Origin: Anaeramoeba flamelloides
Lineage: Eukaryota > Metamonada > Anaeramoebidae
Direction: 5' to 3'
DNA length: 64,000 nt
Assembly: GCA_027625915.1 (NCBI GenBank)
Contig: JANTQA010000051.1
Coordinates: 6,820,501-6,884,500 of the forward strand
This document shows, one piece after another, positions 33,901 to 45,536 of this stretch (positions are counted from its first letter, which is position 1; each line of letters starts with the position of its first letter). The notes under the pieces are model-generated. The model saw nothing but the letters and a program-made list of their open reading frames with translations. It did no database searches and was not told the DNA's origin. Position numbers and translations under genes: made by a program.

Positions 33901-36445
33901 AATAATTTGTTAAAATAATCTATTGGGCTAATTATTCAAGTTTTTTTCAAAAAATCGATTTTTTTTATCGACTAATCTACATTTCGCGACAAATTTAAGA
34001 AAGATATTTTGCAAACTTTGGCATCTGAATATTGATAATTCATCCTTTAAAAATTTGTCTGGAAATCAAGATTATATTGGAAAATTCTTGAAATTTTTTA
34101 CTAATGCAACGATCTTTTTTAATTGATGAGATCAACAAATATTGCTACTTTACTAATTGGTTTTTTAGTGTCATGCATACCTTGAAGCAGTAATATGATT
34201 TAACTTCAATAGCAACATAATATAATTTTAGACTTTTCCATGGTTGACGCCAATCACTTAGGAATTAATTAAATAAACAAACTATTTCCAAAAAAGCGTG
34301 GCAATTTTATTTTAAAATATTTTTATGAAACCCAATTCTAATATTAATATTTAAATATCCAAAATTGTTATTAATCATTTATTAGTTCTAAATCAGAATT
34401 CAATTTGATTATTTGTAAGGCATTACTTTAATTAAAGATATCCAAAAAATCTTATCTCAATTTTATATGATTATTTTTCAGGTAGGAAAATTGTGTGGTT
34501 ATTTTTCATTTTGATCATAAAAAATTATTTCTTTCCAAAAATGTTTTAGTCTTGATAAAATTTCGAATATAGGGGGGGGGGTGTATTATAACTGTATTTT
34601 TGTGTTTAAAAAATCATTTGTATGCGTACCATATTGTCTATTTTTTATTGAATTTTAGGATCTCTCAAATATTTCCAAAAATACCCGAAAATCGAAAATT
34701 TCCTAAAATTTTAAAAGTCACTTAAAAAAAACTTTTTGAACAACTCCTAAGAAACTCTAGTATTCGGATATACTAAGTCTAATGGTAAAATTGGAATTTT
34801 ATTATCGAAAATACTTTTTTTTGACTGGAAAATACAAAATGCGAAAAATTGCAAATTTTGGGGAATAGTGCTTCATTCCATTTTGTGTGAAAATAATTGG
34901 TACCTTAGATGATTCTAATAAGTTTGTATGATTGTTAAATGGTATTAAAAAATGAGAGAAGATGTCTTTGTAAAGACAATTTCTAATTGTGATCATTACT
35001 CATAATTTTGTAGTCTTAAATACAATCCAAAAATAACACGAGTTATATCTAATCATGCATACACGTACCCATGCCCTACTCAAGGATACCAACAAAAGCC
35101 AAATCTGATTTAAGTTTCCATCCCAGAAGAGAAATTGGTTAATCTAACCCAAGACACCACGGCACATACCAAACCCAAACATACCCTAACAAGTACGAAC
35201 ATACTCAAATATACCCAAAAGGTAACAAAACTCAAAGATAGTTTAAGGAAGAAACCCAAAAAAAAATATTTTGTCTTGAAGGAAAATTGTTATTGCACCT
35301 GAAACATTTTTCTCTGAATACCCCGGGTTTCTTAAAAGTTCTTTAAAAGGTGTTTTTAAGTGGTTAAAAATTTTTCCAGTATTTTCGATTTTCAGGTATT
35401 TTCGGGAATATTTCAAACACCCAAATTTTACCTTACATTGTTTTCCCCAGAAAAAACGTGTTTTTTTTTTTTTTAAACATTTTTTTGTAAAATTTTTATG
35501 AATATATTTTAAAATATCAAATAGGTAATGATTTAATTAGCAGTATTCCTCTTAATTTTATATTACTGATTTACAAATAAAACTATTTCCTTAAAAAGAA
35601 AATATTATTTGAAATATATAAAAATAAATACCTACACTTTTTTTGAAATACCTTTTATTTTTTTTATTTTCAAAACCGTCAACACCATACTTATCAGATT
35701 ATATCAAAGGTTTTGTTAAACGTGCTATTGTTTCTTTGAAGTTATTGAAATAAATTTGGATAGTCAATTTTTTTAAATATTTCACTTACAATTCGTCTTG
35801 AAGGGATTTGATACCCCTTTTTTGACCAATTGAATATTTTAAAAAATAATTTCCAAAAAAAGTCAAAAATAAAAAATTTATTGGGTTTTAAATTACAAAG
35901 TTAAATTATCATTATCATTATTTTTTACTTTGAATTTGAAAGAATATTTTTATGTGCATTAATATTGCATAAGCCAAACAAAAGTTAATATTAAATTGAA
36001 TGAAATATGATTTTTTCTAAAAAAAATTGGATATAAAGCAGATCAAATTCTTGAATTGGAGTTTTGACCATTTTGGGAATTCGATAAAGTTTTACAAAAA
36101 TAAAAAAAAAATAATTACAAATAAACTAACTTTTCAAATTGTGATTTTTAAAAAAAAAATTTATTTTTTCTGTTGGTGAATAACCAAATTAATCTTTTTG
36201 TTTTATTTCTCATTTTATCATAAAAAAAAAAAAAAAAAAAAAAAACCTTGATCGAACGTTTGTTAATTTTATTAAAATAGAATCACGATGGGGTAATTGA
36301 TCAACAAGAATTACATAATTTGATGAAAAATATTGGCGAAGAATTCACTGAAAACCAAATCGCAATCCTGATGAATGAAATTGATTTTGACAAAGATGGA
36401 ACTATATCATTTGAAGATTTTAAAAAACTATTTGAAAAAAAATAA
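30945..36445 (+). CDS. Calmodulin-like EF-hand protein with a 5-kb intron
   Basis: Exon 1 30945-31223 and exon 2 36281-36445; intron 31224-36280 begins GTTTGT and ends AAATAG. The spliced frame gives 147 residues, close to calmodulin (149). EF1 loop DLNNNGLITSDE is canonical. EF2 (DPNSQDGINFEG) has Asp in place of the conserved Gly at loop position 6 and Gly at position 12, so it may bind Ca2+ poorly. EF3 (DQNHDGVIDQQE, spanning the exon joint) is canonical. EF4 (DFDKDGTISFED) has Asp at position 12. The N-terminus TELSKEKLEEYRSAFEMFD matches the calmodulin lead-in, and MKEAFSVFD the central linker. Divergence is higher than for a true calmodulin, so it is a calmodulin-like protein or centrin relative. 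Exon 1 alone runs into the intron and ends after a poly-Phe frame, which is not real. Confidence 0.85.
31738..32238. mobile_element. TIR element, family B copy 2 (in calmodulin intron)
   Basis: Inverted ends of about 80 bp: GTAGGGAAAAAAATACC on the left, and inverted GCAGTGAAAAAAATACC on the right, both followed inward by TTTTTAATTGTGAATATT or its equivalent. The core matches 19411-20155 in the same orientation. No ORF. Confidence 0.65.
32951..34260. mobile_element. TIR element, family C copy 1 (in calmodulin intron)
   Basis: Starts AGGGATTAGAGTCATAATAG; the right end inverted begins AAGTGATTGGCGTCAACCAT. Internal blocks (AATCAAAGTATGTTGTAATTG, read in 20-base parts; ATCACTATTAAAAATTGCCA; TTTCGCGACAAATTTAAGAA) recur in reverse order in 57973-58718. 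This copy is longer: about 500 bp in its middle are missing from the other. No transposase frame seen. Confidence 0.6.
34640..35450. mobile_element. Foldback element (in calmodulin intron)
   Basis: Arms about 34655-34780 and 35310-35445 are inverted: ATACCCGAAAATCGAAAAT on the left against the complement of ATTTTCGATTTTCAGGTATT on the right, extending over about 110 bp. The loop is less AT-rich than its surroundings and contains a Thr/Pro/His-coding frame without a gene-like context. Confidence 0.6.
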
Positions 36446-36989
36446 ACATCTCTTTTAAAACAGTCTTTTGATGGAGAAAATTCTCAAATGGCAATTTCAT
36501 TCAATATTACCCTTAAAAGAAATCAAAAAATAAATTCACAAAAATAAAAAAAAAACAACTAATTTTTAATGAAATTAAATTTTTAATCACTTTTAATTTA
36601 GAAAAATATACAGAAAATTCAAATATATTCATTACAATTTATTTTACATCTTTTGTTTAATTTTAAAGAGGAATTTTTTCATTGAATTTTAATTTTTTTT
36701 TCTCAAAATTTAATAAATTTTGCAGTTTGAATAATATAGTTTACAGAAATAATAATAACCAGATAAAGATCGAGGTATGATTTGTGTTAAAAACAAGAAT
36801 AAAAATTAATTTACCTCATTAAATTTTGTCTGTCTTTTTAAAAAGATAAATTTTTACTTTTAAATAGTTTATACTTGAGAATTCTTTAGTCCCCAAAATA
36901 ACAAAAGTTCTCATTTGATTTTTTTTCAAGGATTCATTTTAAAAACTTTTTGGAGTCTTTTTGTACCAAACTTGGTAATATAAATATAT
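36446..36989. other. 3' spacer of the calmodulin-like gene
   Basis: AT-rich, nothing coding. Confidence 0.4.
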
Positions 36990-37512
36990 AATATAAACTA
37001 AATTTCATAATAAATGGCCCACCTTACATTTGAATAATGAATTGCTTTGGTATCGTTTTGAAGTTTTTCCTCTCACAATGAAAAGTTTGCAAATAAATCA
37101 TTTTTTCTCTTTTTTATTTTTTCAAAAGTGTTTTGTTAAAATGGAAAATGAAAATGAAAAATTTGAAAGAAGTAACAGATGAATTAATGAAAAATTTGGT
37201 TTTAAATATGAAAAAGAGATTAGATTTAGTTATTCAAATGGAAGGAGAATCGATAAATGGATTTTTTTACCTTTTTAAATTGTCTATTTTTCATGTAATG
37301 CTTCTTTCAAAATAAATGGCCCAATTTTTTTTCACAGTTTTTTTTATTTTTCTTTCTTTTATTTTTAGACAAAAAATAAATATCTCTTGATTATAGTATT
37401 GAATATTAAAATCTAAATTTTTATATTATAATAGATAAATTCAATTATTAAAAATATTTTTCTTTAAAATTTGATTTTTAATGGGCCAATTATTATGAAA
37501 GATAGTTTATAT
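36990..37512 (+). mobile_element. TIR element with short ORF, copy 2
   Basis: Ends ATATAAACTAAATTTCATAA (followed by TAAATGGCCCA) and, inverted, ATATAAACTATCTTTCATAA (followed by TAATTGGCCCA). Inside, an ATG-led frame within 37133-37315 includes LKEVTDELMKNL and MKKRLDLVIQMEGESINGFF. The same segment with few differences is in copy 1 (11975-12500), including the upstream CCTCTCACAATGAAAAG block. Confidence 0.65.
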
Positions 37513-37811
37513 CCTTGAAAGCTATAATTTTAAATTTAATTTTTTTTCAGCTGCTCTTTTTGTTTAAAAATTAAAGACTTTTAACTTATTCTTTAAATCA
37601 AATCTTCTTATCGTTTTTTCATTAAAAAAAAATTGATAAATTTTTCTTTTTTAACAATAAACAAGTATTTTTGGTATCAAGAATGTATTTTATGAGTTAA
37701 GAAAATGAATTATTTTTGCTTTTAAATTTCTTTCCGGAAAATCACTTAAAGTCTCAAGTAGAAATATTCTAGTTCTAGATAATTTATGAGTTTATCTTTT
37801 TGAATCTACTG

Positions 37812-38328
37812 TGTATAGTAGTGTTAAAAATACAGGGCCTGAAAAAAAATGCCATATAAGATGTTTAATTGATAATATTAATAAAAATGATGTGTAATTA
37901 CAAATATTTAGAAAGCAATCCTTTTTATTAAGAAAATCAAACTTTTTAAATTATAATCCACCCACTTATCAAAATGATGATTAATGTAATTACACTGGTT
38001 CAAAAAATCATTCAATCAATCAAAAAACTAAGAATCAAAATTATCATTTTCAAAACTCTAAACAAACATCTATAAAATCCTATTGGTTTTCAAAATAAGT
38101 ATATATACTTTGGATTTATAAAACAATTAAATGGGTATTTTAAAGACACCACCCCCACTTTAATGAACCACGGGGTAGGTTTATTATAAGTTTATAAAAA
38201 AAATTGGTTATTTATAAAAAGGATTAGATTTTAAATATTTGTAATTACACAACAATTTTACTGATATTAACAATTTAAAATCTTATATGGCATTTTTTTC
38301 ATATGCTGTATTTTTAACTAATACTGTA
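37812..38328. mobile_element. TIR element, family B copy 3
   Basis: Long inverted ends: GTATAGTAGTGTTAAAAAT and, inverted, GTACAGTATTAGTTAAAAAT; both run into TGCCATATAAGAT. The core is inverted relative to copies 1 and 2. This is the best preserved terminal repeat pair of the family, so probably the youngest copy. Confidence 0.65.
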
Positions 38329-40262
38329 CAACTAATTTAGAATTTTTAAAGAATCTGGTCTGCATTATCTTTTGTTTTATAAGTGGGATAAGAAAGATAG
38401 AAATGGTTTTATTCATGAAGTTTCAATTAAACTTTACTATTGAAAAAAAAAAAAGGGGGGGGGGGTTTCTAAAATGGAAAAGTGAACAAATCTATAATTA
38501 AATAAATTTGAGTTTTTAATAGTTGAAATAAGAATTGATAAAATTGAAAATTAACTTGATCTTCTCAACATTATAACCTAACCCTAACCCTGTGGAAATA
38601 TAAACTTTATGTAATTGTATATTAAAGTAAGACTTTTTTATTATTAGATAAAATTCTAAGGATAATACAATCTTTAAAAATATGAAAAAACAAATCAATT
38701 TTAATCTTAAATCCCAAAAAAAAAAAAAAATGAATAATATGCTCATAAATGAAAGAATATATTTTTTTGAAGAATTCTTATATAAAATGCAACCTTTTAT
38801 ACGAATATTCATATTCAAACAATATTCTTTAGTAATACTCATAAAATTATTCCCTGAAAAAAATATTTCTTTTAGCTTTTTTTTTTAGAACAATACTTTT
38901 TCAATTTTTTTAGAAAGTATTTTTCTATTTTTCTCCTCTAAAAAAATATTTTAACTTTTTTTAATTGCTTGTAAACTTTTTTTCACTAATTTTAACAATA
39001 TTTAACAAAAATATCGGGATTCAATGATATTTTTTTCAATAAATCTTACACTTCCTACAAAATATTTTTTGGTGAAACATATACATGTAGGTAAAGTTTG
39101 TAAAATCCAATGGTAATGAAAAATAAGAATATAAAAAAATGTTTCAAAAAGTTCAAAAGAATTTTTTTTTATTTTTAAATCAGAGATATTTACAATACAA
39201 ATTCGTTTTTAAGGTTTCATATTAATTGAGAGACTACTTTGAAATTTTATTCTGAATTTATAATTTCATATTTAGTCATCTTACATTTTCAAGTTTTTTT
39301 TTTTTTTGAAAAAATTGTAAATTGAAACAAAAAGTTATTTCGCAAATAGTAAAAAATGATGAAAAATATTTTGTTATTTTTAAAAAAAAAAGATCTAAAT
39401 ATTAAAACCTTACTGTATAAACCGGGAATAAACATTGGGAAAATTGGGTAATATTTTTATTTTGGGATCTTACTTTCTTTACTTTTTTTCCATAAAAAAA
39501 ATACTTGCAAAAAACCAAAAAAAAATTGTCAAGACTTTAATTTTGATTGAAAAAAAAGTAATTTATTTCAGGGGTATGATCCAAAATGAAAAAAATGGAC
39601 TTTTCAAAGTTTAAAATCACATAAATATTTTTCAATAAAATCTTTTCACAAAGAATTAATTTAGGTTCTATTAATAATATCAAAAAGAGAAAGTTCGTAA
39701 ATTTAATTCAGAGAATTTTCTATTTTTAAGAAAAAATTCAAACCACAAGAATGATTTCTTGAGGGTTTTTGAATTTTTTCAACATTATTATTCATTTTTC
39801 TTTATAAAACGATGGGTTTCTTTCTTTCTTTCTTTCTTTTTTTTTTTATTTTTAAACAGATAAGAGATACAGATTCGTTTCTGTAATTCTTTTAAGTGAA
39901 AAATTCATTTTTCATTTATTCTTTTTTTGATAATAACCTCGTTTTAGGTTTCAAATTAAACCAATATCAAGTTATTTTTTTAAAAATTCAAGAATTAGGA
40001 CAAACAAGAGGAATTAAAAACTCCTTCTTAAACAGAGAAAAAAAATCAAATAATTTTTATAAAAGGATATTTAGGAATTATTGATTAAATCACAAATGAT
40101 TCATTTTTCACGACCTGTTTTTAATTTAAAAATAAAATAAATAATTATTTTTATTTTTATTGAAAAATTAAAATTTTTGTTTGATCTAAAATCTGTTTAA
40201 AAAATGAAAAAAAAGTCATCATTTGTCAAAAAGAAAAGCCGAAAGTCAAAAAAAGAAGCTTA
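38329..40262. other. Gene-free; contains a G11 tract
   Basis: No supported gene. A G11 run at 38455-38465 and, 110 bp on, two CCCTAA-type units (38577-38591). Several short frames on both strands are AT-rich noise. Confidence 0.4.
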
Positions 40263-40265
40263 TAC

Positions 40266-40432
40266 TGGTATTTGAAATATAAACAGGAAAAAATTTTCAC
40301 TTCCCTTTACATTTTTTTCTTTTATAAAAAAGAGGTCTCAAAGTTATAGGTTGCAATTTGTGGCTCTATAAAAAAGGAAATTGAAAATGAAGTGAAAAAT
40401 TTTTCCCATATAAAATTCAAACACCAGTAAAT
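40266..40432. mobile_element. Small foldback element
   Basis: CTGGTATTTGAAATATAAAC at the left pairs with the complement of TATAAAATTCAAACACCAG at the right; inward GGAAAAAATTTTCACTTC pairs with GAAGTGAAAAATTTTTCCC. Arms about 50 bp, loop about 65 bp. Confidence 0.65.
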
Positions 40433-40973
40433 CAAAATCAACTTTTGAAAAATTGAAAATCTAAGTGTAACCAAATAAGCAATGCTAGAGAAACCAATTA
40501 AAATTTAATGAGAGTATTTAAAATAAAAAACTCTTTGTGAGTCGATCAATAGACAATTAAGTGCTTTTTCCATAGTTTTTTGATTTTTGAAAATTAAACG
40601 AAACATGAAATCAGAGACTAAACTGAAGTTCTGTTGATGGTGTTTTACTATTTATTTCAAAATCGAATGATCAAACAAACCCATTAAATATTTTCTCTTG
40701 AACATAATCAAATCAAAAAATTTTTGAGAGTTCTTGTTTTTTATTTATTTGTTTATTTCTTAATAAAAGGAAAATAATAAGATGTAGATTAAAAATAATA
40801 AAAAAAAAATTAAAAAAAAGTTGTTATACTTTAGGTTTTGAATGTGAATTTGGTTCATTTGAAACTGTTAATATAAAAGGGTTGTATCAAATTTTAATCG
40901 TTTTATTTTTGAAGAAATAAGTTGAATGGCTTTTTGTTTTTGAAAACTTTGGTTAAGGTCTTCTTGTTTTTTT
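40433..40973. other. Intergenic spacer
   Basis: 3' flank of the PH-like gene; nothing else seen. Confidence 0.4.
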
Positions 40974-41954
40974 TTATTTTTTTTTGCTTGTTTTTTTCTT
41001 ATTTTTACATGCAGCAATAAACTTTTTAATTTCTTCGAGGATTTGTCGAACGTCTTCTCTATTTTTAGCCCAAAGTTGAATGGGATCTTTAAGATCTTTA
41101 GAAAAGATCCATATTTCATGAGGTTCTTCAGATTCAACTTTTTTGTACTAATATAGGGAAATTGCCAGCATTCATTAAGAAAGAAAAAGGTGTTTTTGAA
41201 TTTGTTTTCGTTGTTTAGTTGGGGAGTGTTTTTTTTTTTGAGTGTTAAAAAATGAAAAAGTTTCCAAAAAAGTAAAAAGAAGAAAAAATTTAAAAAATTT
41301 GTGATTGTAGAAAAAATCAAAAAACAAAAAAAAAAATATATTTTGGATATTGCAATTACCTCTTCGATTGATACAGCTTTACAGTGTGTAAAAACAGAAT
41401 TAGAGTCAGTAAAAATAATCAACTCTTTTCGATAATAATCCAATTGAAGTCTTCGGTTTACTCTACGTTTTAAAATATTTTTTTGAAAAATCTGGGGTGG
41501 TGTTTTGTATTGTGGTTGGGGTTGTGGTTTTGGTTGTTAGAATTTAGAAAAAAAAAAAAAATAACAAAGAGATCAACGATAATTATGAGATTGTTTTTTT
41601 AAAAGAACAGAGCATTTTATAATTTAATAGGTGTGTTTTTGTTTTGTTTTGATTTTTGAGTTTTTTTATGAAACGGATTTTGAAGTAGAATAAAAAAAGA
41701 GATTGGATCCTAGATTAGGAATCGTAAAGAAGGATTTAAACTTACTTCAAATTTTACAAAATGGCTATCTAAAAGAGCTTCTGATTTTTCATATGATTTA
41801 AATTTCATTGATTTTTTTTGTTTTGCCTTGATTGGGAAAGGAAACCACTCATACATTGGCAGATCAGTTGTTGACTATTGAATAAAAGGTTTGTGATAAA
41901 TTGAATAATTAAATCATTTTAAGAAGGTGAAGTTGGAAGAAAATCTCATACCAT
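40974..41954 (-). CDS. Small PH-like domain protein, four exons, ATG micro-exon
   Basis: Exons on the - strand: 41952-41954 (just ATG), 41746-41874, 41360-41491, 40974-41147. Introns start GTATGA, GTAAGT and GTAATT and end AATAG, CCCAG and TTAG; all fall between codons, so the frame is continuous to TAA, giving 145 residues. The middle (KRRVNRRLQLDYYRKELIIF through KAVSIEE) and the last exon (IWIFSKDLKDPIQLWAKNRE then DVRQILEEIKKFI) read as the strand-rich core and C-terminal helix of a PH-like fold, as in PH or myosin TH1 domains. This would bind a membrane lipid or a protein partner. A Lys tail follows. If the ATG micro-exon is wrong, the start would be the Met seven residues on. Family placement is an inference. 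Confidence 0.6.
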
Positions 41955-42599
41955 TTTGGTTTTGGTTTTGGTTTTATTAAAAAGAATAAATATTTTTTTG
42001 GTTTGATATTCTCAAAAAAATGATTTTCTATTTTTCTGTTTTTTTTAAGGTTAATTATCAAATTATTCACTTAACACTTTTTCACAAAGAAAATACAAAC
42101 ACTGAAGAGTTACAGATATCAAATTTGATTCACTTGTATTCAATTTTTTTTTTTGTGTTTTACCAAAAACATTTCACAATACAGTTTTATTACTTAATAT
42201 TTTTTTTAATCGTAAAATCTCCTATTTTAACATTCGATTTCAAAAAAGATATCCAAACTCAACTTATTTTTAGAATACTTTTCTGAATTTAAACGAACCA
42301 GGTTCTTTCTTGTACTCTATTCAAAGCTTTTTAACAAAACAGAAAAAACAAAAAAAATTGAAAAATTTTTGAGATTATCAAGAATTTTATTAGTTTTGTT
42401 GTTTCCTTAAAAATCCTTTGATTTATGATCGTAAAAAGATTAGCAGTTTCACTCATGCATTAAGATGTAATAGAATTTATAGGTAATATTATTTCTCCCT
42501 TAAAAAAAGTTGAAAACACCAACAATATGGATTTTCTAGAATGTGCCTGTAGAAAGAAAAATAAATATTGGAAAATGAATACCATTATTTTGATTTAAT
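41955..42599. other. Intergenic spacer
   Basis: Upstream of the PH-like gene; TTTGG repeats near 41955-41985. A + strand frame at 42020-42286 is Phe-rich, with no supporting splice or start context. Confidence 0.35.
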
Positions 42600-43866
42600 T
42601 GAGGTTTTAATGATAACACGTATTATCATGATATTAACAATTAATAATCTGAAAAAAAAATAAAATAGTGATAAGTGTACTTTATCACGAAAAAATCATA
42701 AAATCAACATTTTCAGTAAATTAAAAAATCATCGCGAAAAAATAATATTTTTTTTTGAAAAATTACCTTCCAACAATCCATTAATTTTACAAAAAAAAAA
42801 ACATTTTTCAAACCCTTTTCCACTTTTAAAATGCTATAAAATATATGATTGTAAGGGCTGGAAAATATCTCAAATGTTAGAAAGGTCTGCAAGTTACACA
42901 TATCTAGTAAAGGAAAAGTTTTTTTTTATAGTCGAATAAAAATGTTTTCTTTTCATTTTTTTTTTTTTACAAAGGTAAGATCTCATGTGGGTTTTATAAT
43001 TGTATAAATAATTATCCACTTCAAAAATGTATTTGAATATAAAATGGGCTTTTTTTTTTATATTAAAAATAAATTTATTACATGTACAGGTTAAATAACC
43101 AAAAAGATTAAAGATTAATTTTTGTTTATATTGGTGATCGATTTAAAAAAACAAAACCTTTTAAACATGAGTTGTGATTTCTGTTCAATTCAAATATATG
43201 AGAAGAAGAAGAATAACAAATATAAAACAATCTTAATAATTGTAGAGATGTGGTTAGGATGTTGTGAAAGCTTTAGAAAAGTTATTCAACCCCTTTCAGA
43301 TTTAGGAGAATATTGAAAATAATTTAACCCAAGAACACATTCTTTAAAGAAAAAATGAAGGGTTGGTAGTTTTATAAGTTCTTTTATTCAACACAATATG
43401 CAACACAGTGATTAACTGAGGAAATTTTTTATTTGCCTTTTTTATAATTTTTGCTAATATAAAAGATTAATTGATCAGTCTGTTTAACCAAATTAAAAAA
43501 AAAAGTACAACAAAAACGTTTTGGTTTTATTATTCATTGAATCAAGTATATTTTTTAATGTTTTTTTAAAGAATAATTTTTTTTAAATATATATTTTTTG
43601 ATCAAACATAATATTACCTTCTCAAAATATTGTTGATTTCACTCCAAAAGTCATCAACTAATAGATCACGATTTATATTTATATCATGAATTTTTGGCAT
43701 TTATCACCAATTTTTTTGACAATTATAGTGATTTTATAGAATGTCACAATATGTGAAATTTTCTCGATTATTTTGATTATCTCTATTTTATAAAATATCA
43801 TGCTTTTTGAAAATTTATAGTAACTCCACAATAATATTGCTAAATACTCTAATAATATCAAGTAGG
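42600..43866. mobile_element. TIR element, family D copy 1 (old)
   Basis: Begins GAGGTTTTAATGATAACA and matches 56301-57535 along its length in the same order: the GGTGATCGATTT block, the GAAGAAGAAGAATAACAA block, then AACCCAAGAACACATTCTTT and AAGGGTTGGTAG. The right end is diverged. Positions that read TCGCGA in the other copy are mostly TCACGA, TCATGA or TGTGA here. No transposase frame; one 64-codon frame at 43122 is part of the shared sequence. Confidence 0.65.
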
Positions 43867-45536
43867 AACAGAAACATTTTGAGAATTATAACTTTTATTT
43901 AAAATATATTCCTTAAAAGAAAAAATAAAACCGAAAAAACATAAATAAATTTCGAAAAAAAAAAAAATTAGAGTTCAAAAAAAGAGGAATTATTTTGTAT
44001 TTTTTTCAAAGAAAAAATATATAAAATGATGCTATATTTTTCAGATCTACATCACTATTAGATTTGATATTAGACATTCTGAAAAAAATTACCAAATTGG
44101 TTTTAATTGTGAAATAGTAATAAATATTCTCATTTTCAGATATTATTCTTGTGTATTTTTTACTCATTTTAAAACAAAAGTCAAGTCCAAAAATGGATTG
44201 ATTATTGTAATCAAAATTCTATTAAAAATTTCTGAAAAATCCTAAATATAAGAATTGTTCAGTTTTTCCATATTTTGGATTTAAATTGTCAACACTAGTA
44301 AAAGTAAATTTTTTTCGGTTTTTTTGATATTGAGCTTTTTTCATTCATGTGAAATGTCCGTTAAGATTTTAACAATAGGGATTAATCCAATTTGAGGGAT
44401 ATTATGTTTCATATATCTTTATTGATCAGTGAAAAATACGAATAAAAATAATTTGAAAATTTATTCTTTTTACAAACATCTTACTATTAAAAACAAATTG
44501 ACATTTTTTTTCCAGAATGGCTCTTTGCTAAAAGAATTCGAATTTCTTTTAAAAAAAACAAAAAAATTATTTCACCATTTTTTGAGATCAAATTTTTTGA
44601 TCTAAATTCGTTTGAGTGATTTACGTGATATATTTTAGTGTCGTAATATTTATTTGACAGAATTTGAAAAAATGAATGGTTATGTTGTTTATGTTCCAAA
44701 ATACTCTTTTTAGATAATTTTTTCAAATAAAATTAAAGTCAAAAGTAAAAATGGTAAACAAAAATAATGTAAAAGACACATCCTAAATTGAAACTGCTAA
44801 AGCAATTAAAGAACTCTATGAGAAGAAACAAATTTTAATAATAAAAAATTTCCAAAGTGATGAGAAAATAGTTTTAGATTAGCGCACTAAAGTAAAAGAA
44901 CAGATTATTTATTTTGGCATATTGCATAAAAAAAGAAGTCTTATTTAAGACTAGACATGTGAGAAAAAATGATGTGTATTAATAAATTATGATACTAATC
45001 AATTTAAGACCCAGAAATTTAAATAAAGAAAGTCTAAATAATTATTTTTTCGATTAAAGGACTGTTGAATTGATTTTTTTGATCATTTAAAAATCGAAAA
45101 AAAAACATTGAATTTGGATTTTCTGATCAGTAATTCAACTTCACTTTGAGTCAAAATATTACCTTAAAAAGAATAGTCGTCTTGAAAATTTAAAAAGATA
45201 ACCGATTTTGGAAATACTGTTGAGAATCAATTTTTTTCATAAAGATGATGTAAAAACCTGAACAACAAATTTCGACAGTTAAAAAATTTAATTTCCATCA
45301 ATCTTAACTTTTTTCTTATTTTCCTTTTTTAACATAATTCAAGACGAAGCAAATATAAAAAACCCTATTTGTGGATGAAGGTGTTCTTTAAAATCCAAGA
45401 TCTTGTTCTCAAAAATTATTCTAATTTTTTATAGATTTATTTTTTGATTTCTTGTACAAACCTATTTCGTTTCCGTGACGAAAAATAATTAAACAAAAAA
45501 CGAAATTTTTTTCTCATTTGAAGCGTTTAACACAAG
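43867..45536. other. Spacer with a decayed coding-like stretch
   Basis: Around 44750-45060 (+) the frame reads TAKAIKELYEKKQILIIKNF and later VKEQIIYFGILHKKRSL, protein-like but interrupted. Unidentified relic, perhaps of a transposon. The rest is spacer upstream of the Dilute-domain locus. Confidence 0.3.

Noticed and set aside
38577-38591. Telomere-like CCTAACCCTAACCC
   Set aside because: Only about two units, in the middle of AT-rich spacer; no array and no other sign of a chromosome end.
38516-38888. Overlapping frames on both strands
   Set aside because: Phe/Ile/Lys noise in AT-rich DNA, open on both strands.
42020-42286. 88-codon + strand frame upstream of the PH-like gene
   Set aside because: Phe/Tyr/Ile-rich, no family features, likely chance.
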